Positions 15,677 to 24,183 of a stretch of 64,000 bases of DNA are shown one piece after another. Made by a program: the position numbers and the translations under genes. The DNA lies in contig DERN01000010.1 in the NCBI GenBank assembly GCA_002360925.1, positions 147,972 through 211,971 on the forward strand, in the 5' to 3' direction. The notes under the pieces were generated by a model, which made no database searches, was not told the origin of the DNA, and was given only the letters and a program-made list of their open reading frames with translations. Source of the DNA: Flavobacteriaceae bacterium UBA3339. GTDB lineage: Bacteria; Bacteroidota; Bacteroidia; Flavobacteriales; Flavobacteriaceae. The stretch's first letter is position 1, and every line of letters starts with the position of its first letter.

Positions 15677-16300
15677 TTAATCTAAATTGTTGATATAATA
15701 ATTCGGGTATTTTGATTTTGTAAAGGTAAAATGATTTTTTGACAATGTTTGGTTTGTTTTAAAAGAATTTACGGTAATAATTGATTTACTTCCGCCTTTA
15801 AAAACATCGGTTCTGCTATGAATATGCTTTGTTTTGGTATCGATTCCTAAATAAATTTCTTTAACGTCTTTACTTGATTTTGGCGTTAGTTTGATATATT
15901 GAATGAACTTTCCACCCACAGTTTGCGTTTTATCCCAAGCATATGAATAACCTGTTTTGTAAAACGTAAGTAAACTTGCAATACTCACTGTTTGCGAATT
16001 TCCATTATTTGCATCGGAAATTGTAATTTCTTCATCGTTTGGATTGATGATATAAATTTTTGAACCATCGAAAAGTTGACTAATTCCCATAAAGTCAACC
16101 ACATATTTTTCGCCTTGAATAGTAGCTTTTCCTTTGCCTTCTTGTTTACCGTTTTGATACGTGAAGTCTAACGAAATATTGCTGTAGCTTTTTATTTTAA
16201 CCGAAACTTCATCCAACAGTTTTTTTGCTTTGTCGGCGTTTTGCGCTTGCATTCCAAACGCTGTAAAAAACACTAATATTAAGGTTGCAATTTTTTTCAT
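15677..16300 (-). CDS. LolA-like outer-membrane lipoprotein carrier
   Basis: A periplasmic carrier, 207 residues, with a clear signal peptide (MKKIATLILVFFTAFGMQAQ). The following beta-rich part (LDFTYQNGKQEGKGKATIQGEKY, DGSKIYIINPNDEE, and ending KYPNYYINNLD) fits the LolA family that ferries lipoproteins to the outer membrane. Its start codon overlaps the ftsK stop by one base. Neighbouring LptF/G gene supports an envelope role. In Bacteroidota the LolA partner proteins differ, so the exact role is inferred. Confidence 0.85.
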   Translation of the reverse strand: MKKIATLILVFFTAFGMQAQNADKAKKLLDEVSVKIKSYSNISLDFTYQNGKQEGKGKATIQGEKYVVDFMGISQLFDGSKIYIINPNDEEITISDANNGNSQTVSIASLLTFYKTGYSYAWDKTQTVGGKFIQYIKLTPKSSKDVKEIYLGIDTKTKHIHSRTDVFKGGSKSIITVNSFKTNQTLSKNHFTFTKSKYPNYYINNLD

Positions 16301-18783
16301 TACATTCTATTTTTTTCGTTTTCTAAATGATGTTCAAGCGAAATTAAATCAGGAATATTTACCGATCTTGCTTTGCTTCCTTCAAAAGGACCAACAATTC
16401 CGGCCGCTTCTAATTGATCAATTAATCTACCTGCGCGGTTGTAACCTAACTTCAATTTACGTTGTAATAATGAAGCTGATCCTTGTTGAGCTGTTACAAT
16501 AATTTCGGCTGCTTCCTTAAACATTACATCTCGCTCGGAGATATCAATATCAAGACTTGTGCCACTTTCTTCACCAACATATTCTGGCAGCAAATAAGCT
16601 TCGGGATACGCTTTTTGAGAACCAATATATTCGGTAATTTTTTCAACTTCTGGTGTATCAACAAAACCACATTGAACGCGAACAGTATCGTTTCCTTGTG
16701 TAAAAAGTAAATCTCCACGACCAATTAATTGATCGGCTCCCGGACCATCTAAAATAGTTCGTGAATCGATTTTCGAACTTACTCTAAATGCAATTCTCGC
16801 AGGGAAATTGGCTTTAATAATACCTGTAATAACATTTACGGAAGGACGTTGTGTTGCAATAATCAAATGAATTCCAATAGCACGAGCTAACTGAGCTAAA
16901 CGCGCAATCGGAGTTTCAACTTCTTTTCCGGCAGTCATAATTAAATCGGCAAATTCATCGACAACCAAAACAATATAAGGTAAAAAACGATGTCCGTTTT
17001 CAGGATTTAATTTACGTTGCTTAAACTTCTCGTTATATTCTTTAATATTACGAACCATTGCATCTTTTAACAAAGAATAACGATTGTCCATTTCAATACA
17101 AAGCGAATTCAACGTATTAATTACTTTTGTATTATCGGTAATAATCGCATCTTCCGTATCGGGAAGTTTTGCCAAGAAATGACGTTCAATTTTATTGAAT
17201 AATGTTAATTCAACCTTTTTTGGATCGACTAAAACGAATTTAACTTCAGCCGGATGTTTTTTATACAATAATGAAGTTAAAACGGCATTTAATCCAACCG
17301 ATTTTCCTTGTCCTGTAGCTCCTGCCATTAATAAGTGCGGCATTTTTGCTAAGTCGAATACAAAAGTTTCATTCGAAATGGTTTTTCCTAAAGCAACTGG
17401 GAGTTCCATTTCGGCATTTTGAAATTTCGGAGATAAAATCAACGATTTCATTGAAACGGTTGTTGGTTTTGTATTAGGAACTTCGATACCAATAGTTCCC
17501 TTTCCTGGAATTGGCGCAATAATACGAATTCCTAAAGCCGAAAGTGATAAAGCAATATCGTCTTCTAAACTCTTAATTTTAGAAATGCGGATTCCTGCTT
17601 CGGGAACAATTTCGTACAAAGTAACCGTTGGACCAACTGTAGCTTTAATTTGAGCAATTCCGATTTTGTAGTTGTTTAATGTTTCTACAATTCGGTTTTT
17701 ATTTTCTTCTAATTCAGATTGATTAATCGTAATTCCGCCTCCTGCATGTTCAACCAACAACTCGCTTGTTGGAAACTGATATTTCGACAATTCTAAAGTA
17801 GGATCGTACAAGCCAAAATCTTCTACAATTTTCGCAGCAGTATCATCGTCTAATGTTTCTTCTTCGATTGATTCGATAATAAATTCTTCGTTATGAGGAA
17901 CTGGAACAGATGAGTCGCTAATTGAAAAATCTACTGAATTTGTAGGTGTTTTTGGAGTTTTATCGATTACTTTAAAATCAAATTCATTCGAAACATCTTC
18001 TTTTGTATCTTTTTTCTGTTCGAATAATAAATTGTCATCAAAAACAGGGGCAACAGGACTTAAAGTTTCTTTCTTTATGACTTCATTTTTTTGTGCTTTT
18101 GCATCGTTTTCTTGAATATTTGAAGAAGAAGGTTCAGATTGAATAATGTTTTCGGCTTTTTCCAAATTATCTTTCAATTTAGCGTGTGTATTTGAAACTA
18201 CATCTGTAAACAATTTCGGACTCATTTTAATTCTGAAAACCAAAAAGAAAATAACCAAGAAAGCGACAATCATTAGCGCACCGATTTTACCTAAATAATC
18301 TTGAAGATAATCGTTGATTTCATAACCAACAATTCCGCCTAAATAAGGATGACTTGCTCCAAAATGTCCTAAAGCCATAGAAAGGATCATAATTGCGAAC
18401 AAATCCCAAAAAATCATTCTGCGTAATTTCGCTGTATTGAATTTAAAAGCAAACCAAAAACCTATTTCGGCAAAAATCTTTACAAAAATGAATGAAGCAA
18501 TTCCGAATCCTTTAAAAATAAATTGATGCGACAGCCAACTTCCTAATTTTCCTAACCAATTTTCGGTTTCAATTTCTCTGTTACCTAATTCATAAACAGA
18601 ACTTTGATCGTAATGACCTGTCGTGAAAAATGAAATAAAACTTAATAGCAAACCAATTGCAAAAATTAAAAATAAAGTAGCAATTAAAAACTTAATTCTA
18701 GCACCATTTGTTACTTTTGGTTTAGAAGTGGCAGTATTTGTAGTTTGTTTTGTATTGATTTTCTGTTTCTTTTTAGCGGCCAT
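16300..18783 (-). CDS. ftsK: DNA translocase FtsK/SpoIIIE
   Basis: Moves DNA at the division septum and clears chromosome dimers with XerCD (xerD is at 35.8 kb). It is 827 residues, shorter than the E. coli protein because the linker is short. Four to five membrane segments occupy about residues 30-190, an acidic linker about 190-330, then the motor domain with Walker A GATGQGKSVG (Lys near 494), Walker B VLVVDEFADLI, and the C-terminal winged-helix gamma domain (SASLLQRKLKLGYNRAGRL) that reads KOPS-type sites. Second gene of the operon dgk-ftsK-lolA-lptFG-ribBA. Confidence 0.96.
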   Translation of the reverse strand: MAAKKKQKINTKQTTNTATSKPKVTNGARIKFLIATLFLIFAIGLLLSFISFFTTGHYDQSSVYELGNREIETENWLGKLGSWLSHQFIFKGFGIASFIFVKIFAEIGFWFAFKFNTAKLRRMIFWDLFAIMILSMALGHFGASHPYLGGIVGYEINDYLQDYLGKIGALMIVAFLVIFFLVFRIKMSPKLFTDVVSNTHAKLKDNLEKAENIIQSEPSSSNIQENDAKAQKNEVIKKETLSPVAPVFDDNLLFEQKKDTKEDVSNEFDFKVIDKTPKTPTNSVDFSISDSSVPVPHNEEFIIESIEEETLDDDTAAKIVEDFGLYDPTLELSKYQFPTSELLVEHAGGGITINQSELEENKNRIVETLNNYKIGIAQIKATVGPTVTLYEIVPEAGIRISKIKSLEDDIALSLSALGIRIIAPIPGKGTIGIEVPNTKPTTVSMKSLILSPKFQNAEMELPVALGKTISNETFVFDLAKMPHLLMAGATGQGKSVGLNAVLTSLLYKKHPAEVKFVLVDPKKVELTLFNKIERHFLAKLPDTEDAIITDNTKVINTLNSLCIEMDNRYSLLKDAMVRNIKEYNEKFKQRKLNPENGHRFLPYIVLVVDEFADLIMTAGKEVETPIARLAQLARAIGIHLIIATQRPSVNVITGIIKANFPARIAFRVSSKIDSRTILDGPGADQLIGRGDLLFTQGNDTVRVQCGFVDTPEVEKITEYIGSQKAYPEAYLLPEYVGEESGTSLDIDISERDVMFKEAAEIIVTAQQGSASLLQRKLKLGYNRAGRLIDQLEAAGIVGPFEGSKARSVNIPDLISLEHHLENEKNRM

Positions 18784-18785
18784 TT

Positions 18786-19154
18786 TTAAAATAGTTTTGG
18801 TAAGTAAATGATTGCTCCAATAATCATTGCTGTTATCGCAGCAAAGGTAACTGCACCCGCAGCGATATCTTTAATTTTTCCAATTTTTTTATCGAAATTT
18901 GGTTCAATATAATCACAAATTGCTTCGATTGCAGTATTCAAACTTTCGGCGGTTAAAATTAAACCAATTGCCAAAATCTGAAACATCCATTCTGTAGAAG
19001 TAATATTAAAATAAAATCCAAAAACACACATAATTGCTCCAATAATTAATTGGGAAATTATGCTGTGTTCGGTAGTGATTAATATCCAAAGACCTTTAAA
19101 AGCATAACTTATACTTTTTATTCGACCTTTTAAAAAATTAGTATTGTTATTCAT
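18786..19154 (-). CDS. Diacylglycerol kinase family protein
   Basis: A small integral-membrane lipid kinase. I use ATG 19154 (122 residues), since the 12 residues from the farther ATG at 19190 have no counterpart in the family. Three membrane helices carry the family motif, with SLNTAIEAICDYIEP in the middle helix and KIKDIAAGAVTFAA in the next. This matches the DgkA/undecaprenol kinase type. Its likely role is recycling of diacylglycerol or undecaprenol. The stop lies two bases before the ftsK start, so the pair is co-transcribed. Confidence 0.85.
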   Translation of the reverse strand: MNNNTNFLKGRIKSISYAFKGLWILITTEHSIISQLIIGAIMCVFGFYFNITSTEWMFQILAIGLILTAESLNTAIEAICDYIEPNFDKKIGKIKDIAAGAVTFAAITAMIIGAIIYLPKLF

Positions 19155-19303
19155 TTGACTTAATGAAATTTCAATTGAAATAGATTTCAAAAGTACTAAT
19201 TATTTTAGGTTTTATAAAACCGAATTTAGGACAATAAAAAGACTGATTTATAAATTCGACTCTATTGAGAAATAATCAAATATTCTTCCGTTTTATTAAA
19301 AAG

Positions 19304-19335
19304 AAAAACCTCCAATCAAATGATTGGAGGTTTTC
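19304..19335 (-). terminator. Terminator of the peroxiredoxin operon
   Basis: Arms AAACCTCCAATCA and TGATTGGAGGTTT flank a short loop, with T-rich sequence after the stem on the minus strand, 12 bases past the DUF6952 stop. Confidence 0.8.
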
Positions 19336-19347
19336 TTAAATTTATTT

Positions 19348-19605
19348 TTACTTATCTATCGATCCAAGTACTCGTTGCATAAAGCTATTTAAAGCTTCTT
19401 TTTTCGGAGTACCTTCTTTTACAAGTTTATCAACTTCAATAGCTCCGTACATATTCGAAATTAATTCGCCAATAACGTCTAATTCTTCATCTTTTAAAGA
19501 AGAAACTTCGGTTAAAGCTTCTAAAACTTCAATTGCTTCTACAACATAATCTTGATCGTTTTCCTCAATAAACTGGGTTAATTGTTTAATAATGGGTAAC
19601 TTCAT
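19348..19605 (-). CDS. DUF6952 family small protein
   Basis: An 85-residue, acidic, helical protein without Cys. It has the segments LPIIKQLTQFIEEND, ALTEVSSLKDEELDVIGELI and SFMQRVLGS. It matches the small family annotated DUF6952 that follows thioredoxin in Flavobacteriaceae. The start lies two bases after the thioredoxin stop, so it is translated from the same mRNA. The function is unknown; constant linkage to redox genes hints at a helper role. Confidence 0.75.
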   Translation of the reverse strand: MKLPIIKQLTQFIEENDQDYVVEAIEVLEALTEVSSLKDEELDVIGELISNMYGAIEVDKLVKEGTPKKEALNSFMQRVLGSIDK

Positions 19606-19607
19606 AA

Positions 19608-19916
19608 TTAAGCGATTTCGTTTATTAAGTCGGTTAATACTTCCGCTTTATTTGTTTGCGTTTCGTTAACCAATTTTCCGTCAACAAAAGTTGCAAAAGT
19701 AGGTAAGTTTGTTACGTTTGCTAATTTGCGCGATTCAGGAAATTTCTCTGCATCAACAACTATAAAGGTAACTCCTTCTTTTTCGGTCGCCATTTTTTTG
19801 AATTTCGGTTTCATGATTCGGCAGTTTCCGCACCAAGAAGCTGAAAATTGAACGGCTACTTTTGGATTTGAATTAAGTACTTCTTGTAAATTATCTTGTT
19901 CTAATTCTAATAACAT
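19608..19916 (-). CDS. Thioredoxin family protein with CGNC active site
   Basis: A 102-residue thioredoxin fold protein starting at ATG 19916; an earlier TTG (19937) lies inside a hairpin and is unlikely. The active site is SWCGNCRIMKP near residues 33-43, with Asn in place of the usual Pro of CGPC, and cis-Pro is in TNLPTFATF. No signal peptide, so cytoplasmic. It sits between a peroxiredoxin and DUF6952, and the likely job is to reduce the peroxiredoxin. Confidence 0.88.
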   Translation of the reverse strand: MLLELEQDNLQEVLNSNPKVAVQFSASWCGNCRIMKPKFKKMATEKEGVTFIVVDAEKFPESRKLANVTNLPTFATFVDGKLVNETQTNKAEVLTDLINEIA

Positions 19917-19931
19917 ATTTTTTAATTTAAG

Positions 19932-19982
19932 GTTCAAAGTTTAAGGTTTTTCAAGGACTTTGAACAATAAACCTTAAACTTT
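19932..19982 (-). repeat. Two overlapping, mutually exclusive inverted repeats
   Basis: Between the peroxiredoxin and thioredoxin genes, a perfect 9-base repeat (19932-19940 with 19957-19965) overlaps a perfect 14-base repeat (19936-19949 with 19969-19982). Only one hairpin can form at a time. No T-run follows the larger stem, so it is not a simple terminator. Confidence 0.65.
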
Positions 19983-19996
19983 AAAATAATTAATGA

Positions 19997-20632
19997 TTAG
20001 TGATTTGCTAAATATTCAGCAGTCGATTTTCTGTCAGCATTCATTGCATCTTTTCCTTCTTCCCAGTTTGCAGGACAAACTTCTCCGTGAGTTTGAACGT
20101 GAGCATAAGCATCAATCAATCTTAAATATTCTTTTACGTTACGACCTAATGGCATATCGTTTACCGATTCGTGGAAAATTTTTCCAGTTTCGTCAATTAA
20201 GTAAGTAGCTCTGTAAGTAACGTTAGATCCTTCTAAAATGATATCATCTAACTCTTCGCTGTAAACTTCCTCTGCATCTAAAATTCCTAAAGCATTCGAT
20301 AAATTTCTTGTAGTGTCAGCTAAAAGTGGATAAGTAACTCCTTCAATTCCTCCGTTATTTTTTGGAGTATTTAACCAAGCAAAGTGAACTTCGTTTGTAT
20401 CAACTGATGCACCGATAACGATTGTATTTCTTTTTTCGAACTCAGGTAAAGCATCTTGGAAAGCGTGTAATTCTGTAGGACAAACAAAAGTAAAATCTTT
20501 TGGATACCAGAATAACAATACTTTTTTATTGTTTTTTGTAGCTTCTTCTAAAACGTTGATTCTTAAATCGTCTCCCATTTCAGAAATTGCATCTACTGTA
20601 ATGTTAGGGAATTTTTTTCCTACTAAAGCCAT
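19997..20632 (-). CDS. Peroxiredoxin (2-Cys, AhpC/Prx1 type)
   Basis: Reduces hydrogen peroxide and organic peroxides. The 211 residues hold the peroxidatic Cys in DFTFVCPTE (near residue 51) and the resolving Cys in GEVCPANW (near 175), which defines the typical 2-Cys AhpC/Prx1 class. Cytoplasmic, no signal peptide. First gene of an operon with thioredoxin and DUF6952. A TACATTTG promoter lies about 50 bases upstream, and a 12-base palindrome just upstream of it may be an operator. Confidence 0.95.
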   Translation of the reverse strand: MALVGKKFPNITVDAISEMGDDLRINVLEEATKNNKKVLLFWYPKDFTFVCPTELHAFQDALPEFEKRNTIVIGASVDTNEVHFAWLNTPKNNGGIEGVTYPLLADTTRNLSNALGILDAEEVYSEELDDIILEGSNVTYRATYLIDETGKIFHESVNDMPLGRNVKEYLRLIDAYAHVQTHGEVCPANWEEGKDAMNADRKSTAEYLANH

Positions 20633-20684
20633 AATTTTTAATTTTATTTGTTAATACTATTTTTGATTCTTTATTTTCACATTA

Positions 20685-20692
20685 CAAATGTA
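20685..20692 (-). promoter_or_regulatory. Promoter -7 element of peroxiredoxin operon
   Basis: Minus strand TACATTTG (TAnnTTTG), 52 bases upstream of the start codon. Confidence 0.6.
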
Positions 20693-20698
20693 CCACCT

Positions 20699-20710
20699 AT
20701 TCCTAGGAAT
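20699..20710. promoter_or_regulatory. Candidate operator palindrome
   Basis: ATTCCTAGGAAT is a perfect 12-base palindrome lying six bases upstream of the -7 element, within the region an RNA polymerase would contact. A redox or peroxide regulator could bind here. This is inference from position. Confidence 0.35.
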
Positions 20711-20861
20711 TATAAGGAAAATCTATTGTTTGTTCTTATTAAGCTATAAGTTTTGTTTATAGAGAAATAATTTTAAATAGATGATACCATTTGTGTAAAA
20801 ATAAGTAGTTTTATCAAATAAAAAAATAATAATTGTCATACTTCATAATAAGATAATACGA

Positions 20862-22787
20862 ATGAATTTATTCAGAAAGAAAAATGTAAGAGATATACTC
20901 ACAGAATTAGAACACAACGAAAAAAACAATAGCGGACTTGGTAAGTTTCTAACACAAAAGGATTTAATCTTTTTCGGAATAGCTGCTATTGTTGGTGCCG
21001 GAGTTTTTAGTACAATTGGTCAGGCAAGTTATGACGGAGGTCCGGCTGTAATTTTCTTATTCATGTTTACCGCTTTGGCTTGTGGATTTGCTGCTTTAGC
21101 TTATGCCGAATTTGCTTCGATGGTTCCTGTTTCTGGAAGTGCGTATACGTATAGTTATGTTGCGTTTGGCGAAGTAATTGCTTGGATTATTGGTTGGTCA
21201 CTGATTATGGAATACGCAATTGGAAATATTACTTTGGCGATTTCGTGGAGTGATTATTTTACGGGATTACTCAGTAATATGGGAATTCATTTGCCTGAAT
21301 GGATTCAGATGGATTATCTAACTGCTCGAAATGGTTTTAATGATGCGACTGCTTTAATGGAAAGCGGAAAGCTTTTTGAAAAATTACCTGCCGATTTACA
21401 AATAGCACATACAGCTTGGACATCGGCTCCGCAATTTTTTGGATTTCATTTTGTTGCAGATCTTCCAGCTTTAACCATTATCATTTTAATTACGTGGTTG
21501 GTTTATAGAGGAATTCAAGAATCTAGAAATGCTTCCAATATTATGGTTTGGATTAAATTGGCGGTTATTGCTCTGGTGTTAATTGTTGGTATTTTTTATG
21601 TCGATACAGCAAACTGGGATCCTTTTGCACCAAACGGAATGACAGGAGTTTTAAAAGGTGTTTCGGCTGTGTTTTTTGCGTACATTGGTTTTGATGCGAT
21701 TTCAACAACTGCCGAAGAATGTAAAAATCCGCAACGCGATTTACCAAGAAGTATGATTTGGTCCATTATTATTTGTACCATTTTATATATCGCAATTGCG
21801 TTAGTTCTTACCGGAATGGTAAATTATCAAGAATTAAGAGTTGGCGATCCGTTGGCTTATGTTTTTGATAAATTGAATTTAAAATGGTTTGCAGGAATTA
21901 TCGCGGTAAGTGCAGTTGTAGCAATGGCGAGTGTTTTATTGGTATTTCAAATGGGACAGCCACGAATTTGGATGAGCATGAGTCGCGATGGACTTTTACC
22001 TCCCAAATTTTCAAAAGTTCATCCTAAATATAAAACACCTTCATTTGCAACGATTGTAACAGGTTTTGTAGTGGCAATTCCTGCTTTGTTTATGAATTTA
22101 ACAATGGTTACTGATTTATGTAGTATTGGAACTTTATTTGCATTTTCGTTGGTTTGTGCTGGTGTTTTAGTTCTTCAGAATAAAGATGTTCCAAGAGGAA
22201 AATTTCGAATTCCATATCTAAACGGAAAATATATTTTACCAATTGGTTTTGTTTTGGGAATTGTAATGTCGTTTATGTGGAATAAAGAAGGAGTAGAAGC
22301 TTTTGTAAAAAACACACCGCAAGTTTTTCAGCCAACCGATTTGGTTACCGAATTAAATAGACAAAATGCTGAAAAAATGATTTCGTATTTAGAAACCGAA
22401 CATCGTATAAATATGGATGATTTTAATGGAGATTTAGAAGCTGCTTTAAGCAACGTGTATCAAAAATCACACGATCAGTATACTTCAGTTATAGAAAAAG
22501 CTCCGATTGATAAAAAAGTAAAATTCGAAACAGGATTTAGATTGTTTAAACACAAAATCCCGATGTGGTTATTCCTAATAACTATGATTGGTTTGTGCGT
22601 TTGGAGTTTCCGTCAGAATCTTTCCTTAATTCCAATGTTAGGTTTAATTTGTTGTATATACATGATGGCAGAATTAACCATTTGGAATTGGATTTATTTT
22701 ACTGTTTGGTTATTAATTGGTTTAAGTATTTACTTTAGTTATTCACGAAAGCAAAGTAAACTAAATAAAAGTTTACCAAAAGAATAA
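20862..22787 (+). CDS. APC family amino acid permease
   Basis: A cationic-amino-acid-transporter type permease, 641 residues. The APC signature is near the start (IFFGIAAIVGAGVFSTIG), followed by about 12 membrane segments and the GVSAVFFAYIGFDAISTTAEE motif (about 270-285) typical of the CAT/YfnA subgroup. A soluble insertion of about 90 residues (about 490-580) sits between two late membrane segments and is unusual. It imports amino acids into the cytoplasm; the substrate is not decided by sequence. Monocistronic. Confidence 0.9.
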   Translation: MNLFRKKNVRDILTELEHNEKNNSGLGKFLTQKDLIFFGIAAIVGAGVFSTIGQASYDGGPAVIFLFMFTALACGFAALAYAEFASMVPVSGSAYTYSYVAFGEVIAWIIGWSLIMEYAIGNITLAISWSDYFTGLLSNMGIHLPEWIQMDYLTARNGFNDATALMESGKLFEKLPADLQIAHTAWTSAPQFFGFHFVADLPALTIIILITWLVYRGIQESRNASNIMVWIKLAVIALVLIVGIFYVDTANWDPFAPNGMTGVLKGVSAVFFAYIGFDAISTTAEECKNPQRDLPRSMIWSIIICTILYIAIALVLTGMVNYQELRVGDPLAYVFDKLNLKWFAGIIAVSAVVAMASVLLVFQMGQPRIWMSMSRDGLLPPKFSKVHPKYKTPSFATIVTGFVVAIPALFMNLTMVTDLCSIGTLFAFSLVCAGVLVLQNKDVPRGKFRIPYLNGKYILPIGFVLGIVMSFMWNKEGVEAFVKNTPQVFQPTDLVTELNRQNAEKMISYLETEHRINMDDFNGDLEAALSNVYQKSHDQYTSVIEKAPIDKKVKFETGFRLFKHKIPMWLFLITMIGLCVWSFRQNLSLIPMLGLICCIYMMAELTIWNWIYFTVWLLIGLSIYFSYSRKQSKLNKSLPKE

Positions 22788-22852
22788 AAACAGTCGACTA
22801 AATTTAGCCGACTTTTAAAGGTTGTATTATTTTAAATTGTAAAAACACTATT

Positions 22853-24142
22853 TTATTTTACTTCTCTAACAACTTCTATATACCCTGTTTTATAAATTTT
22901 ATCTAGAACATAAACACTGTAAAAATAGGTCCCAGATGGTAATAAATTACCCCCATTATCCTGTCCATACCAATCATTTATATAATTATTTTTTGAATAA
23001 ACTTCCTTTCCATATCTATTATAAATTATTATTCTGCTTACGAAACACCCCTCTAGATTTAGATAATCATTTTCTCCATCTCCATTTGGAGATATACCTT
23101 TAGGAATATTAAATTCAGGAATATCAGTATCTGAGCATTTTGTACATAATGGACGAGGGTCTATGACATAATCAGATTCAACAGTTACTGTATTAATAAA
23201 AGCTCCAAAATGATCTTCCGGAACCCGTAATGTTACATTATAAGTAATCTCTTCATTAACCTCTAAAATATCTATAGTATCATATAGATTTCCTTCTCCA
23301 TATTTATTATTACCAGACCATTTCATTTCTTTTGTATTTCCTGGCATCTTATCTTCAACCACTACTTTTAAAGCTTTTTGTGGACCATTATTTCGGACTT
23401 TAATTACATAATTTAGAAGTTCCCCATGCCTATAAAATACTTGTCCGTCATCTTTTTCCGCATCTAAATCGGCTATTAAAGCCTGAATAGTAGCATTATC
23501 GGAGTTGTTTGACTGAACTTTATCCTCAAGAGAACCATAAATGCTCGCATAATTTATATAATCTCCTTTACTATTAATTTGACAATTAATTTGAAGTTTT
23601 TCTGTTTGCCCTGGAGCCAAACTTCCTATTGTCCAGATCCCAGAATTAATATTATAATTACCTATAGTATAAGTTGACGAAACAAAGGTAAATCCACTAG
23701 GCAAAAGATCTTTAACTTCAGCATTTTCTTCTGTAAAATAAGGATTTAAATTAGTGACAATTATTTCAAAAGTAACATCAAGATTATTTTGCTTTATTGT
23801 TTCTTTCTTTATTGATAAATCCACACAAGGAAATACTTCTACTGACAGAGGTGAAGATTTCCCTGATAACCCACAATCTCTTTGTACTTGCACTGAATAA
23901 TTGCCAGATTCAGTTACTACTAAACTATTTGTTGTTGTTGTTTTTAGAATAATGCCATTTAAATGCCAAACATATTGACTATAACCAGATTCAGCTTCAA
24001 TTGTTACACTACAATCATCATTAGTAGTCGAAACTACAGGTGATTCAGCCGCAGCTCCAAAGGAAGAGAAAAATGCCGACATTGAAAAACCAAGTCCCTG
24101 TTGAACCAAACTACTAGTGAGCGGCATAGTAGAAGTAATCAC
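22853..24142 (-). CDS. C-terminal half of a frameshifted T9SS type B cargo protein
   Basis: This 429-codon frame opens at GTG 24142 and is in fact the continuation of the gene starting at 25401. Adding one G in the G-tract at 24201-24204 (minus strand) joins the two into 849 codons. The half holds an Ig-like domain (SVTIEAESGYSQYVWHLNG), two DUF11-type repeats (DLSIKKETIKQNN and DLDAEKDDGQ) and the type B sorting domain (PKGISPNGDGENDY, YNRYGKEVYS, LLPSGTYFYSV, ending VVREVK). It lacks its own signal peptide, so alone it would not be exported. Confidence 0.85.
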   Translation of the reverse strand: MITSTMPLTSSLVQQGLGFSMSAFFSSFGAAAESPVVSTTNDDCSVTIEAESGYSQYVWHLNGIILKTTTTNSLVVTESGNYSVQVQRDCGLSGKSSPLSVEVFPCVDLSIKKETIKQNNLDVTFEIIVTNLNPYFTEENAEVKDLLPSGFTFVSSTYTIGNYNINSGIWTIGSLAPGQTEKLQINCQINSKGDYINYASIYGSLEDKVQSNNSDNATIQALIADLDAEKDDGQVFYRHGELLNYVIKVRNNGPQKALKVVVEDKMPGNTKEMKWSGNNKYGEGNLYDTIDILEVNEEITYNVTLRVPEDHFGAFINTVTVESDYVIDPRPLCTKCSDTDIPEFNIPKGISPNGDGENDYLNLEGCFVSRIIIYNRYGKEVYSKNNYINDWYGQDNGGNLLPSGTYFYSVYVLDKIYKTGYIEVVREVK

Positions 24143-24183
24143 TAATTTATTTGGATTACCAATTTCTGTATTATCAAATGTAA

